Under the pieces are notes generated by a model that was not told the origin of the DNA, did not search any database, and was given only the letters and a program-made list of their open reading frames with translations. DNA of 64,000 bases from Sipunculus nudus (taxonomy: Eukaryota > Annelida > Sipuncula > Golfingiida > Sipunculidae): NCBI GenBank assembly GCA_026874595.1, contig CM049320.1:24838214-24902213 (forward strand). The letters run 5' to 3'. The translations under genes were made by a program, and so were the position numbers. Of this stretch, positions 25,977 through 39,200 are shown piece by piece. Numbering within the stretch: position 1 is the first letter of the stretch; every line of letters starts with the position of its first letter.

Positions 25977-26770
25977 AAACGATTCAGTGTAAACATCATC
26001 GCAGTGTTGGTACACTAATCTTGGTTATATCTTTTTTCTCATGTATCACAAGTTCAAAATTACATGTCATACATGTTAAGTACAATTGTGCAATTTAAGA
26101 TAGCTTAAATATGCAGTGCATGGCAATGTTTTCATTTTGATTATAACAGAACATTTATTGAGCCTGAACTCGATATATCTTATCCTTGCAATTTCAGATA
26201 TCTTGGATCAAATATATTGTATCCAAACTATGTGTTTTTGACTTTATAGAATATAATTCTGTGTACTATAAAGCCTATTTTAAATGACCATTGATATCTT
26301 CATTTCATTGCTTTAAATGTGTATGCAATCAAAATGTATATATCGTTTTGCTCAACTCATTTTAATACTCTAGAGTGTGTAAGATGATAAAGTTACTTTG
26401 ACTTAAGGGGATTAGGGATTCCCCACTTTTTACAGTAACAACAGTTGAAGTTGTTAAGTACTTGCTACTATCTTTAGCATAAATTTTGAACATTAGTGAC
26501 AGTATAATATGGATCAAATGCATAGGGTACCAGTCTGTGTAACACTAAATGCTTTATGAGGCACGCTACAAGTCTATAACAGTTTCTAGTAAGTGGAGGC
26601 CTTAGAATGTTTGACTGTTAAGTTTATGGTTCATACATGTGGAAAGAACCGTTGGAGAAATCTGGTTTAATTGTACAAAGACAAAATATGGTGTTGTTGG
26701 GAGATTTTGCTCTGATAACATTCCATTTATACAATAAAATATACTCTGTAAAAGTTTGTATTTGGTGCCT

Positions 26771-28100
26771 TTTTAGCGAACCTGTGAGCTCATGCGATGT
26801 TGTGGCGTTGTCCGTCGACCGTAAATTAACCTAAAATTAACGCAAATTAACATACTATCTTAAAACAGCAGGAGCTAGCATCAGCAAAATTTTATGCACA
26901 AAAATCAGTCATCTAAAAAACTTGGATTTTGCTTATTGTTTTTGTGTCTGCATTCACTCAGATTTTATAGGGAAAAGCTAAAAAAAACCCTTTAAAAATT
27001 GTCTTTTTCGAAAGTGTCCAGCCAAATTGTACAGTATTTCACAGGAATTTTCTCTGAAACAACCTCTCTCAAGTTATTTTGAATGGTTCAATTTCTGTAA
27101 ATTTTGGCAGAGTTACAGGAAGCGGAACTTAGTCATTTGGCAAAAAAAAAATGATACTTAAATTACAATATCAGAAACAGCTGAAGCCATCATCACCAAA
27201 TTCTGTACAAATATTTTGGTCACATGACTCGTATATGAGGTATTGGTGGCGCCATTTTGATCAGCCTTTTCTGTACGAGGGTCATCGGTTATCAGTACAT
27301 TAACTCATTTCTCAGGAATAGCAGGAGCTAGCATCCTCGAATGTTATGCAAAAATTTGTCACATATCAGTTGTTGTGGAATTGAGGTTTTTGTGGCGCCA
27401 TCTGCAGTAACTTACATTTAAGGGGGGGGGGGGGGGGGGGGGGAAGCTTAAAAAAAAAAACCTTTGAAAATCTTTATCTCTGAATTCATTCAGCCAAAAT
27501 GTTCAGAATTTTACAGAAATGATCAAGAGATGAGCTCTCTCAAGTTTGTTCAAATGGTTTTGGTTTGATGGATTTTATTCGAGTTGCAGAAATTTGAACT
27601 TAGTCATTAGGCAAAATAAGCATGCAACTTAGAAACGACAGGAGCTTGGATCACAAAGTTTTGTGCAAATGTTGGTCACATGACTCGTTTTTGAAATTGC
27701 AGTTTTTGTGGGGCCTACATCAACCTGTTTTACGGACAAAATCCATAATTTTGGCCTCTGTCAGCTTGAAATTGTTTTAAGATGGAACAGTCAAGCTGAA
27801 TTGTTTAATTTTTCACAAGAATTATCCTAGAGTAGGATACTATCAATTCTATAAGCATATGGTAGCCTGAAATAAAAGCATTGTAGCCAAAGTCTTTCAT
27901 TATGTGTAAACAGATTTACCAGAAGGCCAAGATTGTGTCTGTATCTATAAATAGCTTGGCAGAGTGACAACTGTTTGTGATTTGGCAACAGGCCAAAGGT
28001 CAGTCTGGATCTTTTTAAAGCTTTCGCAGACTGCCAACTGTATCACATCAGTAACGTAGCTGCAGCAAGCAATCTGTTCTGGTTCACTCGGGGCAACTGT
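26771..28100 (+). mobile_element. AGCGAACCTGTGAGC-type interspersed repeat
   Basis: Begins TTTTTAGCGAACCTGTGAGC then a GTGGCG..GTCCGTC run, the same start as an element at 36247. The interior repeats phrases such as GAGCTAGCATC and TGGCGCCA with GTTCAAATGG, in units of a few hundred bases. A run of 22 G lies at 27422-27443. The 3' end is not defined; I place it loosely where the shared phrases stop. No coding capacity is seen. Confidence 0.55.
27422..27443 (+). repeat. Homopolymer G tract
   Basis: 22 consecutive G. It could form a G-quadruplex on this strand or be a length-variable assembly spot. Confidence 0.95.
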
Positions 28101-28550
28101 GCTTCTCACCTAAGCCTGGTCAGCCCAGTGCACCTTACTCAAGAGATGCTTGATGTATTCAATTGGCCTGATATTTTGACCTGTCCATGCATCTTTGATG
28201 ACTTTGTCATTCAAAAGATTAGTGGCGCCACCTACAACAATACTTGATGTATTCAATTGGCTTGATATTTTGATCTGTCCATGCATCTTTGATGACTTTC
28301 TCGTACACAAGACTAGTGGCACCACCTACAACAATTCTTGCGCAGTGTATGTCACTGCCTATTTTCAGGAGGGATTTGACATATAAGCCTGAAATTAGGC
28401 CTGTGTATACATCTCAGATAGCTTTGTCGTATGCAAGACAGGTTGCGCACCTACAGTAATTTTTGCTGTGTATGCTCCTGCATATTCCTCAGGAGTGATT
28501 TAACATATCAGCCTGATATTATAGATGTTGATACACCTTGAATAGTTTTG

Positions 28551-30992
28551 TTAGCTCAGCTGACTTTCAGTCATGCTGAGCTATAGCGATGGGTCTTTGT
28601 CCGTCGTCCTTCCGTCTGTCCGTCCGGCCGGCCGGCCGTCCGTCCGTTAGCAGGGCACAAATCGTAACCGTAGGGGCTAGGGCCATGAACCCTATGCAGT
28701 CTTAGAGGTTATAAAAAGATCTCCTTGCAAACCTGAAATTAGGTCACTGCGACCTATATTCTCGAAGTTATGGGGTGTGTTTGCACCCCCCCCCCAGAAA
28801 TAACTCTTTGAGACAAAATTTTCATCCCAAACCTTCCATCTTTCACATACAGCTCACCTACCAACAGGGGAAGAACCATAATTTTTTTTAGGTCAAAAGG
28901 TCAATGGTCAAGGTCACAGGAGCCTCTTCTTTGAAAAGCCTGTGGATGCATTTTAAGCCAACCCTTTCATCCCAATTCTTCGATTTTTCACATATCGCTC
29001 ACCTACTAAGTTGGAGAAGAATCCTATAGATTTTGAGGTCACAAGGTCAAAGGTCAGGGTCACAGGATCCACTTCTTTGAAAAGGTTGTGGACACATTTC
29101 AAGCTAGACTTTTCATTCCAAACCATCCAGCACTGATATCGCTTCTCTGCCAACAGGGGAAAAGACCTGTTGATTTTGAGGTCAAAGGTCAAGTTCACAG
29201 CACCCACTTCTTGCGTGGAGTCATTTTCAGGCAAACTTTTCAATCTGTACCTTCCATCTGTCATATATGGCTTACCTACCAATAAGGGAAGAAGCCTATT
29301 GATGTTGAGGTCAAAAAGTCAAAGGTCAAGGTCACAATATTTAATTGTTCTAAATGCTTGTGAGCATATTTCAAGTGTAACTGTTCAACCCAAACCTTCA
29401 GTCTTTCACATATGCCACATCTATGCATCACTCAGTTTGACTCAAACTTCATATTTATGGGTCTTTTTGCTTGAATAAATAACTTATTGATTTTGGGGTA
29501 AGCTGGTCAGCAGGTTAAAGGTTGCAGGTCAAAGTTATTCACCCATTGGTTGCCAAGTAATTACACCAGATTTAAGTGGTTAGTAGTTACCCATCATTTA
29601 GAAAGAATCCAGTTGATATATGGGCAAAAGGCCAAGGTCATAGGTCAGGGATGTTCACAATTACTTATTTTATAGACCATCTCTATTTTCCTTGTATATA
29701 TAACCATCCCACTCCAGCTGGTACATCTCCCTGTGTGGCTGTAATTGTGAGTGACACTGGTGACATATGACTCCCTTTTGTATCAGCCTATTAAGTGATA
29801 AGGCTCAGTGATAAGTACCTCGTTACTTCATAACAAAAAACACTGTTGTCAGAATGCTTCAGCCAGGCATTAAGACTATGAGAGTATAGTATTAAGGTTT
29901 AGCTACTGATTTATAAGATGATGGGAACATTTTGCAGTTTATTTTATGAAATCCTAGCAATAAACTTAGTTTCCTAGATATCTGAATATTTTAATATATA
30001 TCACCACATATAAAAGCAAGTGTTTGTTCTCATAATATGTGGATGTGTACCTTGATTTAGGATGGCTTTTTGTTTTATTTCAAGACTCTTAGTCATGCTT
30101 TCTGCATTTCTTTTCTTTCAGGTTTAGCAGTTTACCTACCCTGCTGACCCCATTGAAAAGCAGCGTGATAATAAAAAATATTGGACTTACACTTTTTACA
30201 ATTGCATATCTATAAATCTGATATGAGGGCCTGGACATGCCTTATGAATTATTTTGGGCATTCATTACTGGATAATTTGCCCCAAGTTTGGTCTCGTATT
30301 GGAGAATGTGGGATATCAAATGTCATACTTGTCAGAAATCCATTATGTCTGCCAGTTAGCCACCTTAGACATTCTTTCTTCAGTGCAGTTTCAGTAATTT
30401 TTCTTTAATGTTTGGTCCGATTTAGAGAATGTTTGTTGTCTGATTTCAGACTTGTCAGAAGTCCAATATGGCCACCAGGCAACCATCTTTTAATTCCTTT
30501 TGATCATATTATCTCAAGAACAGTTAAAGTGAATGCAGTTGAATGTATATTTATGTAATCTTGTAAAGGATTGGGTCAAATATTTCTGAATAAATATTAC
30601 CATCATTTATAAAAGTGCAGTACAGTTGGCTTGTATTAAATAAAAATTCATACAGAAGCACCTGTTTCTCAATAATTCTTGCATGTATTTCCTTGATTTT
30701 TGCTATATATTTTGATCTTATATTTGCCCTTTGTGGTGTTCCTTTGAGACTGACAGGTTTCAAGCAAGCTGTTGGAATAGTTCCTGATGGCTTAACAATC
30801 ATGCATTTTCCTCAGACCATCAATTCACTGTGTTTTAACCAGACATAGGTGATATATATTTCTGTTGTCATAGAAAATTTTCAACAAATTGGTATTGGTT
30901 CTTCAAAATTTGACTGGAAGTTGTGAATCTCAGTCCATGATGTCACAGGTCATGCTTTGCAGCTGAGCGTCATGACCCATGGGTCACTTGTT
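28551..30992 (+). mobile_element. Hairpin-ended Helentron-like element, copy 4 (variant interior)
   Basis: Starts AGCTCAGCTGACTTTCAGTC with the returning CTGAGCT arm and a GTCCGTCGTCC run. It ends AGCTGAGCGTCATGACCCAT, completing the GACCCATGGGTC palindrome, then ACTTGTT. The ends match copies 1-3 but the interior is unrelated to theirs and holds a ~140-base array rich in AGGTCA. It therefore belongs to the same end-defined family but a different subfamily. Confidence 0.65.
28860..29560 (+). repeat. ~140-base array rich in AGGTCA half sites
   Basis: Four to five degenerate units, anchored near 28865, 29010, 29155 and 29285, each carry GAAGA..CCTATTGATTTTGAGGTCA followed by more AGGTCA-like words. 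One perfect AGGTCA-A-AGGTCA direct repeat with one-base spacing (DR1) lies at 29179-29191. Open frames on both strands here follow the repeat period and are not genes. Confidence 0.8.
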
Positions 30993-31126
30993 GTATACAA
31001 GACTGGTGGTGCCACCCACAATCATTTTTGTGTTGTGTGCACCCATGCCAGTATTTCAGCAGTGACGTTTGTGTAATAGGTGTATGTTTTCGGGTTCAAA
31101 ATGTCCAGTTCTTGCATTGTACATAT

Positions 31127-31284
31127 TGTTAAGGGGTGACATAAAAGCGGACCGAACTGTCTCGCTAGTGAAGCATGCTTTTCTAGCGAAGCGGTTGGAA
31201 CGCCAGACATGTGCGCCACTGACACGGGTTCGAATCCCTGATCGGCCCAGAATTTTCCCCTGAGAAATTTGTCTTCGTAACAAA
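31127..31284 (+). repeat. Left LTR of the TRIM-like element, with tRNA-like promoter
   Basis: Starts TGTTAAGGGGTGACATAAAA and ends TCTTCGTAACAAA. Inside are an A-box-like TAGCGAAGCGGTTGG and a perfect B box GGTTCGAATCC spaced as in a tRNA gene. The right copy at 43174 has slightly decayed boxes (GGTTTGAATCC). Confidence 0.65.
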
Positions 31285-31297
31285 TGGGGGCTCGTCC
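31285..31297 (+). other. tRNA-Pro-type primer binding site
   Basis: TGGGGGCTCGTCC, directly after the left LTR, is complementary to the 3' end of tRNA-Pro as used by several retroelements. Its position immediately inside an LTR supports the element model. Confidence 0.6.
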
Positions 31298-32206
31298 AAT
31301 GTGAAGGCAAACTTTGTGGCCCGTGGAATGGTGCTTTAAAGTAATAGAGTAATAACCGCCACCTAGATCACCAAAAAAAGTGTTACTCCTGGGAAAATTC
31401 GTCTTGTTCTGATAGGAGAACGCTCCTAAGAGAGGGTGTTAGGCCTCAAAACGTGAATCAGCACTAATCGTGAAAAATATCTCCAAACCATTAAATATAT
31501 CCAAGTCGGATATTTGATTTTTCACAAAACGAAAAAATATGCCTCTAAACGTGAAAGGCTATCTCCAAACCGTTAAATACAAAACGTGATAAAGATATTA
31601 TAGAAAAACAAATTCACGTTTTGGTCACCGGTAACGTTTTGTGAAATCACGGTTTGTGCAGGACTAAGGGTCTATTTGCGAGGAAAATAACTGGTTTCAC
31701 AGTAAGTGCAGCATTCATGTTTCGTGAAATCACAATTCAAGCTAGCCTCCAAATCGTGAAACTAGAGCCATCGTGTATGCCAATCGCGAAAATAACTGAA
31801 ACCAACAAGAAAAATCTATGCTTACTTCCAAACATACAGGTCACCTTTCTCTTAATTGTCTGTTGTATACGCAAACAGTTGACTAACCTTCATTTAAAAT
31901 GATTAAATGTCTCAAATGATTTATTTATTTCTTATTTATTACTTATTAAAATCGTTGAAATTGGAAAAAACTTCAAGTCGCACCAGAACACCTTGCACAT
32001 ACAATTGCTGTCAAACCCTGAATGCATGCGAATAATAATAATTTGACCTGAATAGACTGGTCCCTTTTCACAAAAGGAAAGAATATTCAAAGACTTTTCT
32101 TCTCCCCATTCTTACTCTGTTTCTTCCTTGTCCTCCCACTGTTTTTCTTCTTCTTTCACTCTTCTTCTCTCTTTTTTTTCTCTTCCGTTTGCCCATCGCT
32201 TTGGTT

Positions 32207-34109
32207 TTTAGCTCAGCTGACTGTAAGTCATCTGAGCTATAGCGATCACTCTTTGTCCGTCGTCCGTCTGTCCGTCCGTCTGTCTGTCCGTTAACCAGGC
32301 ACAAATCGTAACTTCTGGACCTAGAATCTTGTAACTTGACATTCTGAGAGGTCCATGAGAAATCTCCTTAGAAACCAGAAATTAGATCTCTGTTACCGAT
32401 ATCCTTCGAGCTATGGGGCCCCAAAGTACCCCCCAGAATAGAAAAAAATTTCATACAAAAACTTCAATATATCATTAATACATCATGATTGTTGGCATAC
32501 TTATTGATCATGAGATGTTTCATCAGTTTCTGCAGACTGGTGGCGCCATCTGTATTTTTCGATTTTTTACGAATTGTTTTCTCTATATTTGAGACCTTTA
32601 AAAATATGAACTCTGTTAACAGGGCACAAATCGTAAAGACTGGAGCTAGAATCTTCATTCTTTACACTGTGAGAGACCAATGAAAAGTCTCCATGGAAAC
32701 CTGAAATAAGGTCTCTGTTACCGATATACTTTGAGCTGTGGGGCTTCCATTTACCCCCCCCCCCCCCAGAATAATGGAAAATTTGATAAAAACAACCTGC
32801 AACATCTCAATAACTACAACACTGATGGTCATGATTTTTGTCATACATATTGATCAAGAGGTGTTCCATCAGTTCCTGCAAACTGGTGGCGCCACCTGTA
32901 TTTTATGTTCAAATTTTTACAATTTATTTTCTATATTTTTAAGACCTTTAAGGATGTAGTTATCTGTCAACAGGGTACAAATTGTAACGACTGGACCTAG
33001 AATCTTCATTCTTGACACACAGGGAGACCCATGAAAGGTCTCTATGGAAACCTAAATTTAGTTCTCTGTCACCCATAGACTTTGAGCTATGGCACTCCAA
33101 AGTACAGCTCAGAATAATGGAAAATTTGATACAAAAGCTGAAGTACCTGAACAACTAATGCAGAGATCACCATAATTGTTTGCATGGATATTGATAATGG
33201 AATGGTTCATCAGTTTCTGCAGACTGGTGGCACCACCTGTATTTGTTCGGGTTTTTTTTAACGATTTTTTTCTCTATTTTTGAGACCTTTAAAGATATGA
33301 ACATCTGTTAACAGGGCACAAATCATAACAACTTGACCTAGAATCTTCATTCTTGACACACTGGGAGACCCATGAAAAGTCTCCCTGGAAACCTGAAATT
33401 AGGTCTCTGTTACCCATATCCTGTATGGCTCCAAAATACCCCCCCCCCCCAGAATAATGAAATTTTTTTTACAAAAACTGCAGTATCTTAATAACTACAA
33501 CACTGATGGTCATGATTTTTGGCAAACATATTGATCGTGAGTTGTTCCATCAGTTTCTGCAGACTGGGTGCGCCTACTCTATTTTTTTCAAATTTTTACG
33601 ATTTTTTTTGCTCTATTTGTGAGACCTTTAAAGATGTGGTTATCTGTCAACAGGGTACAAATCGTAACAACTGGACCTAGAATCTCCATTATTGTCATGC
33701 AAGGAGGCCCATGAAAAGTGTCTGTAGAAACCTGAAATTAGGTCTCTGTTTCCAATAACCTTCTAGCCAAAGGACTCCGAAGTATCCCTCGGAATAATGG
33801 ACAATTTGATACAAAAGCTGAAGTGTCTGAACATCTAATGCAGAGACCACCATGATTCTTTGCATGGATATTGACCATTAAGTGTTTTTATTAGTTTCTG
33901 CAGACTGGTGGAGCCACCTGTATTTTTTTTAAAGTTTACGCATTTTTTTTCTTATTTTAGATATATAAATACAGACACAATTTTTGCCTGTTGGTTAATC
34001 TGTTTGATGCTTCAGTTGAATGGGTATATACTACCATTCAGATGATAAAATTTCCTTTTGCGAATCTCTTCCCGGTCAGCTGAGCGTCATGACCCATGGG
34101 TCACTTGTT
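32207..34109 (+). mobile_element. Hairpin-ended Helentron-like element, copy 5 (variant interior)
   Basis: Starts AGCTCAGCTGACTGTAAGTC and ends AGCTGAGCGTCATGACCCAT, completing the terminal palindrome, then ACTTGTT. It splits a pyrimidine-rich tract of the large inverted-arm element. The interior is a tandem array of ~340-base units that differs from copies 1-4. Confidence 0.65.
32287..33990 (+). repeat. ~340-base tandem array, about five units
   Basis: The phrase AACAGGGCACAAATCGTAAC (with variants) recurs near 32287, 32614, 32966, 33307 and 33647. Each unit also has CCTGAAATTAGGTCTCTGTT and a TGGTGGCGCCACCTGTATTT segment. Confidence 0.85.
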
Positions 34110-34312
34110 TTTGTTCATTGTCTCCTCCTTGCTCTCATCCTTACAATTTTCATCTTCTTCTATTGTACTTCTTCGTCCTTTGCTCTTCTCTTTACATTTC
34201 TTATTATAATCCGCATGCCTCTTTTTCTCTCTTCTCACTAATCTCATTTTTCTTTTTCTTTATGTCTTGCTCATCTTCGTCTTGGTCTTTTACTCCTTCA
34301 TTGCTTGCCGGA

Positions 34313-35100
34313 AATGGTCAAACGTGAAAAAACGAGATTTCACGGAAATGCTTATAACTCAGCGACTTTTTAAGCTGGACCGATATTGTTTTCGGTATTT
34401 CGTAATTTTTGCCAGCCTGACATGATAAAACTGCAAGACTGGCCAAATCTCGCACCATATCTCGTTTAACGAGAAAAAACGAGATTTCGCGGGAATACTT
34501 ATAACTCGGCGACCTTTACAGCTACACAGGTCTAGTTTTCGGTATTTCGTAACATTTTGCCAGCTTGACACGCCAGAAGAGAAATCAGGCCAAATCTCGC
34601 ACCTTATCTCGTCAAACGAGAAAAAACGAGATATCATGGAAATGCTTATAACTAGGCGACTTTTACAGCTACTCAGGTCTAGTTTTCTGCATTTGGTAAC
34701 ATTTGGCCAACTTGACATAGTAAAACTGCGAGACTGGCCAAATCTCACACTATATCTGGTCAAATGTGGAAAAACAAGATTTCACAGAAATGCATATAAG
34801 TCGGCGACTTTTACGGCTAGAAAGGTCTAGTTTTTGGCATTTCATAACATTTGGACGGCTTGACATGACAAACCTGCAAGACTGGCCACATCTCGCACCA
34901 TATCTTGTCAAACGATAAAAAACGAGATTTCACAGAAATGCCAATAACTCAGCGACTTTTACAGCTAGACAGGTCTAGTTTTCGGCATTTCATAACATTT
35001 GGCCAGCTTGACATGACAAATCTGAAAACTTCCCACTGCTTCTTGTCAAACGAGATTAAGGGGATTTCATGGAAATGTTTGAACTTGGTCCCTTTTACAC
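34313..35100 (+). repeat. ~148-base tandem array, five to six units
   Basis: Units begin GTCAAACGAGAAAAAACGAG near 34317, 34462, 34610, 34759, 34907 and 35045. Each includes CAGCGACTTTTACAGCTA and ATTTGGCCAGCTTGACA. Long open frames over this stretch on both strands follow the repeat and are not genes. Confidence 0.85.
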
Positions 35101-35279
35101 TAGAAAGGTATGCAGCTATTCAAGGTCAGCGTGCATACATAAACGTATTATTCGTTTCTGCTGCCCCCACAACGTTGCTCATTCATATGACTGTTTCTCC
35201 ATGCACTCTTTGTCTATCTGTCTGTATTATTTCCATTTCCGTCAAGCGCGTGACCTCTGGTCATCTTGTTTTTATCCTC

Positions 35280-36248
35280 TTCTATTCGCTCTCCTTCTTG
35301 CTCTACTTCTTTAACTTCTTTTAAATGTGTTCTCCTTGTATTCATCTTCTTTTGTCTTGCTTTTCTTCTCATGTACTGAATCTTCTTCCCCTTCTTCTGT
35401 CTTCCATCTAACTCTTCTTCTAATTCTACTTTTACTTCTTCTTCGTCGTGCCCATCTTTTAATACGCACTTCTCTCTCTTTTCTTCATGTGTATCTTCTT
35501 CTTTTCTATATAAATCTTTTTCAATACTTTCCTATTTTTTCTTATCATCCTCATTCTTGTTTCCAATCTTATTCTACCTACTTTTTTGTCACTCTTTTTT
35601 CCCCTTCATACTCTGCCTCTGCTCCTCTTTTTTCTCTCCTCTTGTTTTTCTTTCTGTTTCTTCTTTTTGTTCTTTGCTGTATTTACTTGTCCGTATTCTT
35701 ACTCTTTAGAATTCTCCCTTTGCTTCTTTTTTTTTCGTTTTGCTCTTCTGTTGTTCACTTTTCTCCTGATCTTTTCTCTGATACTCTCCTTCAAATTCTG
35801 CTTTTCTCTTTTATAACTTTTTATAACTGCTTCTTTATAACCTAAGCTCACAGAAAGTTATATTAACTATAGCGATCTGCCTTCGTCCGCATTCTGTCCG
35901 TTGGGGTGACAATAAATAGAGCGGAACTAGAAACTTTAACACACTTACTGGTGATGTTTTATTAATTGAACGAGCACGGTGAAACCATTGATATTTTCTT
36001 AATATTTATTTTATCCTTTTGTTAAATTGCATAATTATACCAATTGTGAAAGTTTCTCAGGTCCCTTTTATTCTTGTTCCTTTTTTTCTTTCTCTTCTTC
36101 TCCTTCCACGTCTTCTTGCTCTCTTTTCGTTTCATATTCCCTTTATTCTTGTTCTTCCTTTTTTTTCTTTTTTTTTTTCTTTCTATTTCTCTTCTTATTC
36201 CTCTTCTTCTTTTTCTTTTCTTCTCCCCTTTTTTCTTGTTTTTCCTTT
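35280..36248 (+). repeat. Pyrimidine-rich tract
   Basis: Dominated by C and T in TTCTTCT-like runs, broken at about 35840-36055 by a short piece of another AGCTCAC-type repeat. Leu/Phe/Ser-rich open frames (for example 35327-35845) are composition artefacts. The mirror purine tract lies at 40570-42530. Confidence 0.85.
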
Positions 36249-39200
36249 TTAGCGAACCTGTGAGCTTATGCGATGGTGTGGCGTCGTCCGGCGTCCGTCG
36301 TCCATCGGCCGTCGTCTGTCCGTTAACCCATACTATCTTGAAAACGGCAAGAGGTAGCATCACGAAATTTTATGCAAGAAATTAGTCATCTAAAAAACTA
36401 TATCGGATTTTGCTTATTTTTTGGCTAACTGCATTTTCGTAGATTTTAAAGGAAAAAAGCTAAAAAAGCTTTAAAAATCTTCTTCTCCAAAACCGTTCAG
36501 CCGAATTCTCAGAAATGATTCCTGGAATAATCTTTCTCAAGTTTGTTCGAATGGTTTAAGTTTGGTGATTTTGGCTGAGTTACAGGAAGTTGAACTTAGT
36601 CATCTGTCCATAAAAGCATACTAAAATTATAATCTCAGAAAAGGCTGGAGCTATCATCACTAAATTTTATGCCAATGTTGTTCACATGAGACATATCTGA
36701 AATTGAGGTATTGGTGGCGCCACCTGCATCGACCTTTTTTGTACGGGGGTCATCAGTGCCCGTATCATACTGACGGCTACAAAATACTTCTTCTCTGAAA
36801 CCATATGGCCAAATAATTTAATATCGCACAGAAATGATCCTAGGGTAGTGCTTTCTGAAATTTGTTCAAATGGTCTAAGTTCAGTGACTTTTGGCTGAGT
36901 TATGGGAAGCTGAATTTAGTCATATGCTGTAACAGCCCATTTTAGCTCAGTGTCTACAAAGATCTTCTCCTCAAAAACCACTGGGCCAAATTCTTAAATC
37001 TCACACATTAATTATCCTTAGATGTTGATAATTCAAGTTTGTTCAAATGGTTTTGGTTCAGTGATTTTTGGCTGAGTTATGGGAAGCTTAACTTAGCCAT
37101 TTTGCTGTATTTTCCCATATGAGTTATAAACCTGTAAAATTTTTTTTGACTGACCCTACTGAGGCCAATTTGTTTAATATTTTAGAAGAATAATCCCCTG
37201 AATAATTCTTATAATAATTGTCTTTTATGGTTCCAAAATATGAATTTTGGCTGAATTATAAAGGTTCAATTGAGTCATTTTACCATATATGTTAGCTGTG
37301 TGAAGCAAATACACAGATACATCTAGATACATCTAGACTGGAACCAGTTTATCAGCATTTATTACATCATGCCTCTAGACATTTAGATTTCAGGTTATCT
37401 ATGGTTAATATTGACAAGAATGTTCTTTAAAAGCTTTTAAAAAATGTAGATTTATGACTTTTAGATATTCCTCATGCCAGGCAATGTTTACAATCACAGC
37501 TATACAGCTCTCTGTGGGTATATATAGACGGCTGTACATAAATTATAAATAATTGGTATCCATAGTCAAATTAATTCAAGATTTTGCCATCAGTGAGATG
37601 TATCTGTATTACAATTTTGCATTCAATATGCATCTGTATTAATTTTTAGTGTGAACTAATGCGATGGTGTGGCGGCGTTTGTCTTCTGTACGTTTACCCA
37701 TACTATTTTGAAAATGATTGGATCAAGCATTATGAAATTTAATGCAAATAATTAGCCATCTGAAAATTTTCTTAAATTATATAGAGAAAAAGCTAAAAAA
37801 AACTTTAAAAATCTTCTCCTCCGAAACACTCAAGCCAAATTGTTCGATATTTCACAGAAATAATCTTTTATACCATCTCCATCAATTTTGTTCAGGAAGT
37901 TGAACTTAGTCATCTGTCCAAAAAAGCATACTAAAATGACAGTCTCAGAAACAGCCAGAGCTATCATCACCAAATTTTTTGCCAGTGTTGGTCACATGAG
38001 TCATATATGAAATTCAGGTATTGGTGGCACCACCTGAATTGCCTTTTTTTGTACGGGGTCATGGGTCATCTGTACATTAATCCATAATTTCTCAGGAATA
38101 GCAGGAGCTACCATTCCTAGATTTTATGCAATAATCTGTCACATATCAAATTTTGTGGAATTCAGCTTATTTTTTTGCTATCTGCATTTACTTAGATTTT
38201 ATAAGGAAAATGCTGACAATATTTTAAAAGTCGTCTTCTTGTAGACGGTCCAGCCAAATTGTTAAATATTTTACATAAATGATCCCAGAGGCAAGCCCTC
38301 TCAAGTTTGTTCAAATGGTTTGCATTCGATGAATTTTAGTGGAGTTACACAAATTTGAACAGTCATTCGGCCAAATAAGCACACTGACATAGTACTCTCA
38401 GAAATGACAGAAGCTAGCATTACCAGGTATTGTGCAAATGTTGGTCACATGACTCATATTTGAAGTTGTAGATTTAGTGGTGCCACCTACATTGACCTGT
38501 TTTTTATGGGCAAAAAACCTCATAATTTTAGCCTCTTTCGGCTTAATGATGAAACTGTCAAGTTGAATTGTTCAATTTTTCAAGAGAATTATCCTAGGAC
38601 ATGGTTCTTTTAAACATATCAGAATAAAGTGAGTTTGTTGATTTTTGGTTGAGTTGTGAAAAGCTTAAGTTGGTCTTATGGCCATTATTATGTCTTTTTC
38701 AAACTGAGGACTGCACTAGTGTTCTTCTACAAAATTATTATTTCAATTATATCATCTGTAACATTGCACAAAAATTATTCTTAGGTGGCCTTTGTTCAAG
38801 TTTACTAGAATGATATTTGGCAGAACTATTGGACCTTTAACAATGAAAGTACTGCATCTTTTATTATTCTAGATATTTTGATAAAAAGTTTATGAATATG
38901 TCGGCTTGAAAAAAGAAATTTTAACCAAAGTTTTTCAGTATGTGTAAACAGATATACCAAGAGGCCAAGATTGAATCTGTATCTTTAAATAGGATGAGAA
39001 ACTGCCAACTGTTTCAGATTTGGGAACAGATCAAGAGTTCATTCAGTGCAGCCAGATATAGGTCAAAAGTTCAATCAGTGCAGCCAAGCACATGGCATGT
39101 GATCACCTCATGGGTGACATGTGAACACCTCATGGGCACCATGTGATCACTTCATGGGTGTCAAGCCCCTCAGGGCAGGGCCCCTACATGAGCTTATGCA

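Larger units (their letters stand above)
22399..26770 (+). other. M6PR: M6PR 3' UTR and downstream flank
   Basis: No coding sequence is recognised. AATAAA signals occur at 22489, 22915 and 23817, and any could end the transcript. The stretch is AT-rich, has one tandem duplication near 24.1-24.4 kb and an AT tract near 25.9 kb. It ends where the AGCGAACC-type repeat starts. Confidence 0.6.

Noticed and set aside
31132-31260. Functional tRNA gene at the GGTTCGAATCC box
   Set aside because: No complete cloverleaf with paired acceptor stem could be drawn, and the block is part of a repeated LTR-like unit.
34359-35324. Overlapping frames on both strands across the 148-base array
   Set aside because: Protein repeats exactly follow the DNA repeat period, and frames are open on both strands.
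35327-35845. Long open frame rich in Leu, Phe and Ser
   Set aside because: It lies in a pyrimidine-rich tract where stops are rare. Residue composition follows the base composition and no domain or splice context is visible.
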